Below, in pieces: positions 46,844 to 54,186 of a DNA stretch of 64,000 bases (position 1 is its first letter; the number at the start of each line of letters is the position of its first letter). The DNA comes from Pantoea sp. Lij88 (GTDB lineage: Bacteria > Pseudomonadota > Gammaproteobacteria > Enterobacterales > Enterobacteriaceae), in NCBI RefSeq assembly GCF_030062155.1, contig NZ_CP118269.1, positions 2,728,001-2,792,000 on the forward strand. Reading direction: 5' to 3'. The notes beneath the pieces were generated by a model. The model ran no database searches and had not been told where the DNA came from. It saw nothing but the letters and a program-made list of their open reading frames with translations. Position numbers and translations under genes: made by a program.

Positions 46844-48739
46844 TTACAGTCGGAAGCTCTGAACAACACGCTCAAGCTGGGTGCTCTGCGATTCCATCGC
46901 CTGCGCGGCAGCGGAAACCTGCTCCACCAGCACGGCGTTCTGCTGTGTGGTGCCATCCAGCTGGGTAATCGCGACGTTGACCTGTTCGATACCCATGCTC
47001 TGCTCGCGGCTGGCTGACATGATTTCGCTCATCAGGGTCGTTACACTGCTCACGCCCTTCATCAGCTCGTCCATGGTCTGACCCGCCTGCTCAACCAGCG
47101 CGCTGCCGGTATCGATGTTCGCCACTGACTCTTCGATTAACTTTTTAATTTCACGCGCCGAGTTAGCTGAACGTTGTGCCAGGTTGCGCACTTCCGATGC
47201 CACCACCGCAAAACCGCGACCCTGTTCACCGGCACGTGCGGCTTCTACCGCAGCGTTCAGCGCCAGGATATTGGTCTGGAATGCGATGCTGTCGATCACG
47301 CTGATGATATCGACCACTTTACGGGATGAGTGATGAATCTCACCCATAGTGGTGACCACCTGACGAACCACTTCGGTACCACGCGCGGCCACCTGCGAGG
47401 CATCGCCCGCCAGCTGGTTAGCGTGAGTTGCGTTGTCGGCGTTCTGACGCACGGTGCCGGTCAGCTGTTCCATCGACGCAGCGGTTTCGACAATCGAGCT
47501 GGCCTGATCTTCAGTACGCGAGGAGAGATTGGCGTTGCCGCTGGCAATTTCCCGCGACGCGGCAGTAATCGCCAGCGCGCTATCGCCCACCTGCTGAAGC
47601 AGACCCTGCAGATAGCTGATGAACTGGTTAAAGCTCTGCGCGACGGCGTTGAATTCCGGGCTGTTGCTGGCTGGCAGACGCTGCGTCAGATCCGCACCGC
47701 CGGTCGACAGCGCTTCAATGTTGCTGTTCAGCACGTTAAGACGTTTCATCATGGCGCGGACAAAGCCCAGCGACACCAGCAGCAGGATGACCGCCAGTGG
47801 GATCTGCACCAGACCCAGGCGGGTCAGCATATTGTGCGACTGCGCTTTCAGCAGGCTGGTTGGCAGGCTGCTGGCGAGATACCACGGGCTGCCAGGAATG
47901 GCCTGCACGAACAGTGTCTGCTCGCCTTCGCTGCTGTCATAGGTGGTTTCCAGCGGCTGATTACCCACGCCGTTCAGCAGCGTTTTCAGCGGTGCCGCCA
48001 TCGGAATCTGCACGTCAGCCAGATTCTCCAGCTTCGGCGCGGCATTCACCAGCGCGCCGTTGCCTACCACTTTGCCGTCGGCTTCAACGATCAGCACGTT
48101 GCCATGGATGGTTTCACCCATCTGCTTCGCCAGCTGGTTAAAGAATCCCAGCGTCACGTCGATGGTGGCAACACCCCACGCTGAGCCGTTGCGATAGATA
48201 GCCATGGCGCAGTTGGTACGCGGCTGCGGGCTGGCAGCATCCTGATAGGCTTTTGCCCAGGCACACTGCCCTTTCGCAGCCGCCAGGCCATCTTTGTACC
48301 AGGGCTGCTCCCAGTATTTGTCGGCGGCGTCGGAGTTCCAGTAGGTGTTGACCTGCAGTTCATTGCTCGCGTTACGCGCAAAGAAGCTGCTGTCTTTCTC
48401 TTTGGCCGGATCACGACGGTTTGGCAGTGGCCAGATACCGCCACCAAACACGTTGCTGTCCTGATACTGGTTTACCAGCGTCGGTAACAGAGTGTCGATA
48501 GTCGCGCTGTCCATCACGGAAGCGGCTTCGGTAATTGCACGCTGCTGTGCCTGCACGCGGTTCATCTGTTCAACGATACCAGAGGCGAGTGAATCGACCT
48601 GATAGCGAACCAGACGGCTTTCGCTGTCGACGAGCTGTGGCGCGACGAACTGATTAATGACCCAAACTGTAACGAGTAAAAGCGCAACAAAGAATGCGAT
48701 CATTGTTGCGGTAAAGCGGGATTGTGTTGTTTTAAACAT
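46844..48739 (-). CDS. Methyl-accepting chemotaxis protein
   Basis: 631 aa. An N-terminal membrane helix (about 10-32) is followed by a large periplasmic sensor of dCache type (about 35-290), with [20 protein letters not shown] and [21 protein letters not shown] second helix (about 302-322) leads to a HAMP domain (to about 375) and a signalling domain whose tip is [20 protein letters not shown] and then [19 protein letters not shown]. It lacks the C-terminal NWETF-type pentapeptide that tethers CheR, so it may depend on other receptors for adaptation. The ligand is unknown; amino or organic acids are usual for this sensor class. Confidence 0.93.
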   Translation of the reverse strand: MFKTTQSRFTATMIAFFVALLLVTVWVINQFVAPQLVDSESRLVRYQVDSLASGIVEQMNRVQAQQRAITEAASVMDSATIDTLLPTLVNQYQDSNVFGGGIWPLPNRRDPAKEKDSSFFARNASNELQVNTYWNSDAADKYWEQPWYKDGLAAAKGQCAWAKAYQDAASPQPRTNCAMAIYRNGSAWGVATIDVTLGFFNQLAKQMGETIHGNVLIVEADGKVVGNGALVNAAPKLENLADVQIPMAAPLKTLLNGVGNQPLETTYDSSEGEQTLFVQAIPGSPWYLASSLPTSLLKAQSHNMLTRLGLVQIPLAVILLLVSLGFVRAMMKRLNVLNSNIEALSTGGADLTQRLPASNSPEFNAVAQSFNQFISYLQGLLQQVGDSALAITAASREIASGNANLSSRTEDQASSIVETAASMEQLTGTVRQNADNATHANQLAGDASQVAARGTEVVRQVVTTMGEIHHSSRKVVDIISVIDSIAFQTNILALNAAVEAARAGEQGRGFAVVASEVRNLAQRSANSAREIKKLIEESVANIDTGSALVEQAGQTMDELMKGVSSVTTLMSEIMSASREQSMGIEQVNVAITQLDGTTQQNAVLVEQVSAAAQAMESQSTQLERVVQSFRL

Positions 48740-48878
48740 CTTTGTTCCCCAGAACCAGGTACGGCGCGATTGCCATAACCGGGTTAACGGCTGGCTTTAG
48801 GGGAACTTGAGATGGGCGGGATCACATATTTGAGAAATGTATGATTTCTGTAAAAATTTAATTTCACTGCGGGACTAT

Positions 48879-48906
48879 CACGTCCCCGGCAGGTGCCGGG
48901 GACGTG
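48879..48906. other. Perfect 12-bp GC-rich hairpin after the suppressor-of-fused gene
   Basis: CACGTCCCCGGC and GCCGGGGACGTG enclose AGGT. It lies 24 nt after the stop of the minus-strand gene and is probably its terminator or an mRNA-stabilising end; no immediate U-run is seen. Confidence 0.6.
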
Positions 48907-48929
48907 CGTACAGGCGCATTATGACTGGT

Positions 48930-50039
48930 CTACTCTTCTGATTCGACCACCTGCTGGCGCGGACGGAAAACGTGATCGTTGCCATCTGCTGTTAACAATT
49001 CTCTTAACTTCTGGCCGCCATGCTCATCCGCCTGCGCGAACTGCCGCTCCGCTTCGGTGACTGGCGTGGTCCAGAGCAGCGTCGGGCGATCGCCATCGCG
49101 TTTCGGCAGCGTGAACTGCGCGGGCGCGGGTGCCAGTTCATTCGCCAGCAGAAAGCTTTCAAAGCCGACGGGTGCAACTTCCGACGCCAGCGTATGGCCC
49201 TCGCCCAGCCAGGTCAGCCGCGCCCACGGCAGATGCACGAACTCTGCCAGTGCGCTGGCCATCTGCACCGCGTTGCTTTCGGTCATGACCTCACCGTCAA
49301 CCGCCATGCCCAGTTCGATACGGCGATACTGCGGTGCCAGCTCATCAAACAGATAATCGACCTGCGGCATAGGCCGGATACTCATGCCAAGCGTCAGGAA
49401 GTACCAGACGCCCTGATGCCAGTGCTGCGAGATCGCCATCGGCGGCCAGCTACCCTGATCAATCGCATAATATTTCACCGACTCGCCAAAGCGTGCCTGA
49501 TAGCAGGCCATCAGATCCTGCTGCACCTTGTCCCACTCGCTGCCGTCGTGCCATTCGCGCCAGAACTGTCGCTGATGTTCCGCACGCGCATAGTAGTCAT
49601 TGGTCGATGCCGATCCCAGCGGGGCTGTCAGCCGGTTCTTTTTGATGCAGCCCGCCGAGAAGCTTACCTGCTTCTCCTGATAGAGGCTCCAGCCGGGAAT
49701 GACCGCCAGCAACTGGCCGTAATACCACAGCGCCGCGCCATCATCGCTCGGCTCCCACAGGACCTGCAGACCGGCCGGGTCCAGCGCGGGCTCCGCTTCC
49801 AGATTACGGCAATACTCTGCGCTGAGCAGCGGCGCTATGCCCTGCTCCATCGCCTCGCGATCTTCCTGTGCTGGCGCAGGCAGCAGGTTGCGAAGCCAGC
49901 AGCCGCGCACCGCATACTGACTGCGGAACAGATCGGTGGGCCAGATGTAAAAATATGCGGTGCGCTCATCCTGCTCGACAATGGCGGTCAGTGTGCGCTG
50001 CTGATTGTGGACTTCAGCAATCAGGGATTTGTACGTCAT
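48930..50039 (-). CDS. Suppressor-of-fused (SUFU) domain protein
   Basis: 369 aa from the ATG at 50039 (GAGG upstream); the frame is open further back, but that part is the promoter region. The N-terminal 170 residues show no recognised motif. At about 175-330 lies a segment like bacterial SUFU domains: PMAISQHWHQGVWYFLTLGM, then SIRPMPQVDYLFDELAPQYR and RIELGMAV. SUFU-domain proteins in bacteria often occur as immunity proteins or orphan genes; no toxin partner is adjacent. The C-terminus ends in an acidic VVESEE. Its promoter and first 15 codons are duplicated 2,240 bp away. Confidence 0.7.
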   Translation of the reverse strand: MTYKSLIAEVHNQQRTLTAIVEQDERTAYFYIWPTDLFRSQYAVRGCWLRNLLPAPAQEDREAMEQGIAPLLSAEYCRNLEAEPALDPAGLQVLWEPSDDGAALWYYGQLLAVIPGWSLYQEKQVSFSAGCIKKNRLTAPLGSASTNDYYARAEHQRQFWREWHDGSEWDKVQQDLMACYQARFGESVKYYAIDQGSWPPMAISQHWHQGVWYFLTLGMSIRPMPQVDYLFDELAPQYRRIELGMAVDGEVMTESNAVQMASALAEFVHLPWARLTWLGEGHTLASEVAPVGFESFLLANELAPAPAQFTLPKRDGDRPTLLWTTPVTEAERQFAQADEHGGQKLRELLTADGNDHVFRPRQQVVESEE

Positions 50040-50141
50040 AGTGCCTCGACAAAGCCTGGAGGAATCCATTTTCCCCGAGAATAGAGCAGGATCCTGGCTG
50101 CCGCACTCTGAGACAAGGGTAATAGTCTCAAAGTGTGGGGG
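49994..50141. repeat. 148-bp direct repeat, left copy
   Basis: From the 15th codon of the suppressor-of-fused gene through its start to 102 nt upstream. It matches 52234-52381 at about 138 of 148 positions without gaps by hand alignment. It contains an inverted repeat TGAGAC-N10-GTCTCA (50109-50130). Confidence 0.9.
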
Positions 50142-50700
50142 GTGCATACAGGGGGTAAAGGTTGTAAGAGGCGGTAAGCTCGATTTTAACGTCATGAGAG
50201 ATAGCGGCCCCGAGATTATCTGAGCAAAAACAGACCCTGCAGGTTTCTGTCCTCTTCTCACTAAAGATAAAAAAGGCTCATCCGCACGCACACAGGCTCC
50301 CTGCATCATTGTTTCCGACATTAAACATTTGCCCTTTCGGCGGCGCTATTAACCTGATGGCGGAAGACGCGTTGGGGTTTCATCACTCACTATATAGTCA
50401 TTCTGAGCGCCATCCTCTTACCTTTTATCTTTGCTTTTCAGGCAATAAGAAAATATTCCGTTAAAAATCGGTGTCACTCGCGATACATGACCGTTTTTTA
50501 TGATATCCGGCAGGATTTACCTTGCTTCATCAGCACTGCCACTCTGAATGAAAGCTAAATGATCTGACTGCAAAAAAAGTAAAACTTGACACCAGTACGC
50601 CCGGATGTAAATTAGGGCGACTGCTCTAATTTATCTTTTTTACTTTCAGACTATTTTCACTGTCTGTTTATTTTTCATATCTACAATTAAGGGATGCGTA
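50142..50700. promoter_or_regulatory. Non-coding region before the BPL_N gene
   Basis: About 560 nt, AT-rich in its second half (50440-50700), consistent with a promoter of acquired DNA. No gene or mobile element is recognised. AAGGGA lies 6 nt before the next start codon. Confidence 0.5.
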
Positions 50701-51480
50701 ATGAAGTCTGATAAATTCCGTTGCAGAAGCTACCTGAGCGCCTTTGTCTTTACCTCAGCATTAACGGCATTCCCGGCAGCGTATTCGCCAGCAACCTATG
50801 CTGCCGAAACAAAACCTGTCAACATCGCGGTTTACAGAGGAGAAGCGGGTTGCGAAGGCTGTTCGGAGATGGTTGTTAAATCGCTTAAAAAAACAGGATT
50901 AAACCTTTCTGTCAGTTACATTGGCGAAAATGAAAAACTAAAAATAAGCAGCGACAACCTGAAAAAATTCGATATTTATATTCAGCCAGGTGGCGGACAG
51001 GATATTCCTGCGGCTTATGATGCTATAGGCGATGACGGGGCTGAAGCCATCCGGAATTTTGTTCGCTCTGGAAAAGGGTTTCTTGGCCTCTGTATGGGCG
51101 CTTATCTTGCTGACAAAGACTGGATAGGTCTGATTGACGCACCTCTTGATACAGAAGCAGGAAGACCGGGCGCAGAAGCCACTGATGAGGGCGATTACAC
51201 GCTAACAATACTGTGGGGAGGAAAGAAAGAATCAGCTTATTATCAGGATGGTCCTTATCTGAATAACAGTTCCGCCAGTAAAGGATTTACCCCTATCTCC
51301 TGGTATAGCAATGGCGATGTTGCCATGGCGGCCTATACCTATGGAAAAGGTAAAGTGGTACTCACCGGACCCCATCCTGAAGCAGACGAAAGCTGGATCG
51401 ATGCCAGCCAGCCAGGATATATACCCGCTGAGCGCAAAATGATAAAACTACTAAAATATCTGGACGTCAGTCATCTCTGA
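50701..51480 (+). CDS. Exported BPL_N / glutamine-amidotransferase-like protein
   Basis: 259 aa. A signal peptide (about 1-35, ending TYAA-E) suggests export to the periplasm. The rest resembles the N-terminal biotin-ligase-type (BPL_N) class I amidotransferase fold: IAVYRGEAGCEGCSEM with a CxxC (Cys51, Cys54), YIQPGGGQDIPAAY near 93, the nucleophile elbow GKGFLGLCMGAYLAD with Cys131, and LTGPHPEADESW giving His226 and Glu228. That arrangement fits a Cys-His-Glu site. The natural substrate of this family is unknown. Low GC and its place between two direct repeats suggest recent acquisition. A convergent TetR gene follows. Confidence 0.8.
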   Translation: MKSDKFRCRSYLSAFVFTSALTAFPAAYSPATYAAETKPVNIAVYRGEAGCEGCSEMVVKSLKKTGLNLSVSYIGENEKLKISSDNLKKFDIYIQPGGGQDIPAAYDAIGDDGAEAIRNFVRSGKGFLGLCMGAYLADKDWIGLIDAPLDTEAGRPGAEATDEGDYTLTILWGGKKESAYYQDGPYLNNSSASKGFTPISWYSNGDVAMAAYTYGKGKVVLTGPHPEADESWIDASQPGYIPAERKMIKLLKYLDVSHL

Positions 51481-51513
51481 ACGCTGACAAAGCATAAACG
51501 CACGAGCTCGTCT

Positions 51514-52092
51514 TTATCTCAACACCTGAAGAGAAAAATCAAAAATCTCTTTAAGAAAGAGAGCTCGTTTTTCTTCAGAATAATCAAGAATGATCATACT
51601 TGAATAACCATCAAGCACAGCCGCAATTTGTCGGGCTGAAACCTGGCTATTTGCAGAGGTAAATTCCCCCGCCTCGATACCACGCGTTATGATATCTTCA
51701 ACGATTTCATTCCACTGCAACAGGTTGGCGTGAATAAGGTCAGCATAGCGCTGATCTCTCGCTGAAAGAGGCCATATTTCAAGATATAAAATCCAGTGTG
51801 AAGAGGGCGCATCTGGCAGAAGGTAATCTAAAAAGTACAATAACTCTTCTGAGACTTTCCCTGTGTCACTCTCTTTTTTCTTCAGAAAATAATCATTAAC
51901 ATCATCATCCAGCAACTTTTTTATGGCGTCGAGCTTAAGCTCTTCCCAGTTGCTGTAGTAATGATACATATGGCTTCTGGAAATATTAAGCCGGGCATTC
52001 AGATCCCGCGTTGAAACATTGTTCAGACCCTTCTCTTTGAAAAGGTTTAATGCAGCTTTCTTTATAAGATCTTTGAATGAATCGACTTTCAT
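51514..52092 (-). CDS. TetR/AcrR family regulator
   Basis: 192 aa from the ATG at 52092; a TTG two codons earlier is the alternative. The N-terminal helix-turn-helix region (about 6-50) reads AALNLFKEKGLNNVSTRDLN and then ARLNISRSHMYHYYSNWEEL. The C-terminal domain resembles TetR_C regulators (SHWILYLEIWPLSARDQRYA near 98). It is convergent with the BPL_N gene; its targets are unknown, possibly itself or its neighbours. AT-rich like the rest of this patch. Confidence 0.9.
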   Translation of the reverse strand: MKVDSFKDLIKKAALNLFKEKGLNNVSTRDLNARLNISRSHMYHYYSNWEELKLDAIKKLLDDDVNDYFLKKKESDTGKVSEELLYFLDYLLPDAPSSHWILYLEIWPLSARDQRYADLIHANLLQWNEIVEDIITRGIEAGEFTSANSQVSARQIAAVLDGYSSMIILDYSEEKRALFLKEIFDFSLQVLR

Positions 52093-52222
52093 TTTCAATA
52101 ACGACTTTATTAACTTTGCATCACCTCACAATACCATTTTAACTAACTCAACGCTAACGGCTGTAAAGGTAAGCTGCGTCTTATATCCGCCTCAACATAA
52201 TACGCGGCTCCTGCTGCATCAT

Positions 52223-52279
52223 TCAGCACCTATTGCGCTGCTGATTGTGGACTTCAGCAGTCAGGGATTTGTACGCCAT
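52223..52279 (-). pseudogene. Truncated copy of the suppressor-of-fused gene start (18 codons)
   Basis: Inside the right direct repeat the minus strand reads MAYKSLTAEVHNQQR, matching the first 15 codons of the gene at 50039 (MTYKSLIAEVHNQQR), then NRC and a stop. The remainder of the gene is missing. It is a gene remnant, still preceded by the same ribosome site and upstream sequence. Confidence 0.75.
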
Positions 52280-52381
52280 AGTGCCTCGACAAAGCCTGGA
52301 GTAATCCATTTTCCCCGCGATTAAAGCAGAATCCTGGCTGCCATACTTTGAGACAAGGGTAATAGTCTCAAAGTGTGGGGG
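52234..52381. repeat. 148-bp direct repeat, right copy
   Basis: About 93% identical to 49994-50141, same orientation, exactly 2,240 bp away. Its inverted repeat is perfect over 8 bp (TTTGAGAC-N10-GTCTCAAA, 52347-52372). Confidence 0.9.
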
Positions 52382-52689
52382 TTGGTGGGGTGCTGGGTGC
52401 TGAGCTTTGTAAGTGTGACCATTGTTGGCCTTAAAGGCCGATATCAGCGAACAGCGGACGAGCGCAGGTTTTCAATAATTGATACCGGCTTGTGACGCAA
52501 TCGCGTATTTTTCTACGGGGGTTAGTTAACGTGCATAGCTCTCACAGTGGATAATCATAAATATATCACTCAGGCCAGGCTTAACTATATGTTTTGATGA
52601 GTAAATTACTTCCGCACTTATCGTGAAGTACTAAAGTACAGATTTCAGATAGTTTGGTGTTCCTTTTTTGAAACTCAGCAGATAATTTC
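52382..52689. other. Non-coding spacer before the VOC gene
   Basis: About 300 nt, AT-rich from 52550 on. No gene, repeat or tRNA recognised. Confidence 0.4.
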
Positions 52690-53127
52690 ATGATAAAAAG
52701 AGCGGATCACGTCGGTTTTTCAGTTAAAAACATTGAGGAGTCATTACTCTTCTGGACTCATATTCTTGGAGGGGAGTTATTACGCGAAGGGAAAATGTCT
52801 GGGCCTGTCATTGATGAAGTCACAGGCGCAAGGGGGGCTGATGTACGAATGGCGTTACTTGAACTGGCTGGTATCAAAATTGAATTACTGCAATACGATA
52901 ACATTAAACAGCCAGAAGAACCTTCAGCACCTTACATCCCTGGCTATGCTCACCTTGCGTTTATAGTTGAAGACCTTGATACGCTCCTGAGCAAAGTATC
53001 GGAGTATGGCTGGAAGACACCAGGTAAACCTCAGACAGTCTTATCAGGCCCCATGCAGGGAACCAGAGTAATATATTTACAAAGCCCCGATGGACAGACG
53101 CTGGAGTTGATGGAGCGCGGTCAATAA
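52690..53127 (+). CDS. VOC superfamily (glyoxalase-like) protein
   Basis: 145 aa, two beta-alpha-beta-beta-beta modules. The start IKRADHVGFSVKNIEESLLF, the middle YAHLAFIVEDLDTLLSKV (about 86) and the end IYLQSPDGQTLELMERGQ show the paired metal-ligand positions: His7, Glu (about 64), His87 and Glu (about 140). Such folds include methylmalonyl-CoA epimerases, glyoxalases and bleomycin-type resistance proteins; the reaction cannot be chosen from sequence. Single gene with a weak ribosome site. Confidence 0.88.
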   Translation: MIKRADHVGFSVKNIEESLLFWTHILGGELLREGKMSGPVIDEVTGARGADVRMALLELAGIKIELLQYDNIKQPEEPSAPYIPGYAHLAFIVEDLDTLLSKVSEYGWKTPGKPQTVLSGPMQGTRVIYLQSPDGQTLELMERGQ

Positions 53128-53217
53128 AATCCACATGGCCTGACCCGTTATCTTCTTATTAAAACAACGATGTTTGCAAGGTCCGCTCCTGGCACAAAGC
53201 GGACATTCATAGCCCAT

Positions 53218-54090
53218 TCACCCCAGCCTCCCCATCCTCACCATTGCCCTATACCACGCTCCGCGCTGAATCGACCATCTCAATCCCACCGCAATCGCAT
53301 TGATCTTCTGGTCAATGATCGCCTGCTCAAAGCGGCCGATCTCACGACCGGACATCGCCTGCGCCCACGCGGGCATCAGCCCGAATCCGGACTTCAGCAT
53401 GATTTTCATCACCGGTTTCGCCTGCCAGCTGGGTGCAGGGGCATTCATCAGCAATCGCGTCACTTCGGCAGTACGCTGATCAAAACGCAGCTCTGAACGC
53501 ATCTGTTGCAGGTAATCTGCCACATCGACGACGCTTTTCGGCACCTTCTCTGCGCCCAGCGCTTCGGCAATCTGCGCCGCTTCCTGATAGTACTGATCCT
53601 GTTCGGCGCGGGTAAGCTGCGGATTTTTGTAGCGCAGATGAGCGGCCAGAAAACGGCTGGTTTCCGCCACATGCACCCAGGTCAGCAGATGCGGATCGCT
53701 GGCGGCATAAGGTTTGCCCTCGCTATCAACGCCGCTGACTTTCAGGTGGATGCGTTTCACCCGCTCGATCAGCGTCTGTGCATCCTGCGAATTACCGTAG
53801 GTGGTCACGGCGATAAACTGACTGGTGCGCCGCAGACGGCCCATCATATCTTCGCGGAAATTGGAGTGATCCCACACACCCGCCAGCGCCGCCGGATGCA
53901 GCATCTGCAACAGCAGCGCGCTGATCCCGCCGCACATCATGGAGGTGAAATCACCGTGAACGCGCCAGATCACGCTGTCCGGGCCAAACAGGCCGGGATC
54001 GCCAGGCGGTTGAGAAAGGTCAAATTCATTCATCGACAGGCCGTTAAGGCGGAATACCTGCTGCTGAATGCGGTCACGCAGATTAATCAT
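53218..54090 (-). CDS. Oxygenase MpaB family protein (DUF2236)
   Basis: 290 aa. Family segments are visible: DPGLFGPDSVIWRVHGDFTS near 31, LLLQMLHPAALAGVWDHSNF near 59, FIAVTTYGNSQDAQTLIERV near 92 and HLLTWVHVAETSRFLAAHLR near 133. MpaB/latex-clearing-type proteins bind haem through conserved His and act as oxygenases in fungi and actinomycetes; the bacterial DUF2236 members are mostly uncharacterised. No signal peptide. Convergent with the VOC gene. Confidence 0.85.
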   Translation of the reverse strand: MINLRDRIQQQVFRLNGLSMNEFDLSQPPGDPGLFGPDSVIWRVHGDFTSMMCGGISALLLQMLHPAALAGVWDHSNFREDMMGRLRRTSQFIAVTTYGNSQDAQTLIERVKRIHLKVSGVDSEGKPYAASDPHLLTWVHVAETSRFLAAHLRYKNPQLTRAEQDQYYQEAAQIAEALGAEKVPKSVVDVADYLQQMRSELRFDQRTAEVTRLLMNAPAPSWQAKPVMKIMLKSGFGLMPAWAQAMSGREIGRFEQAIIDQKINAIAVGLRWSIQRGAWYRAMVRMGRLG

Positions 54091-54186
54091 GGCGGCTCTG
54101 ATAGTGGATATGATGCGGCGCGCGGTAGCAGGACGCTAACGACGCGCCGCATCACCTTCCCCTGCATTCAGGGGAAAGGCTGACGG

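Noticed and set aside
50142..52233. Composite transposon or integrative element between the 148-bp repeats
   Set aside because: No transposase, integrase or terminal inverted repeats; the repeats are gene-derived, so only a duplication or recombination event is claimed.
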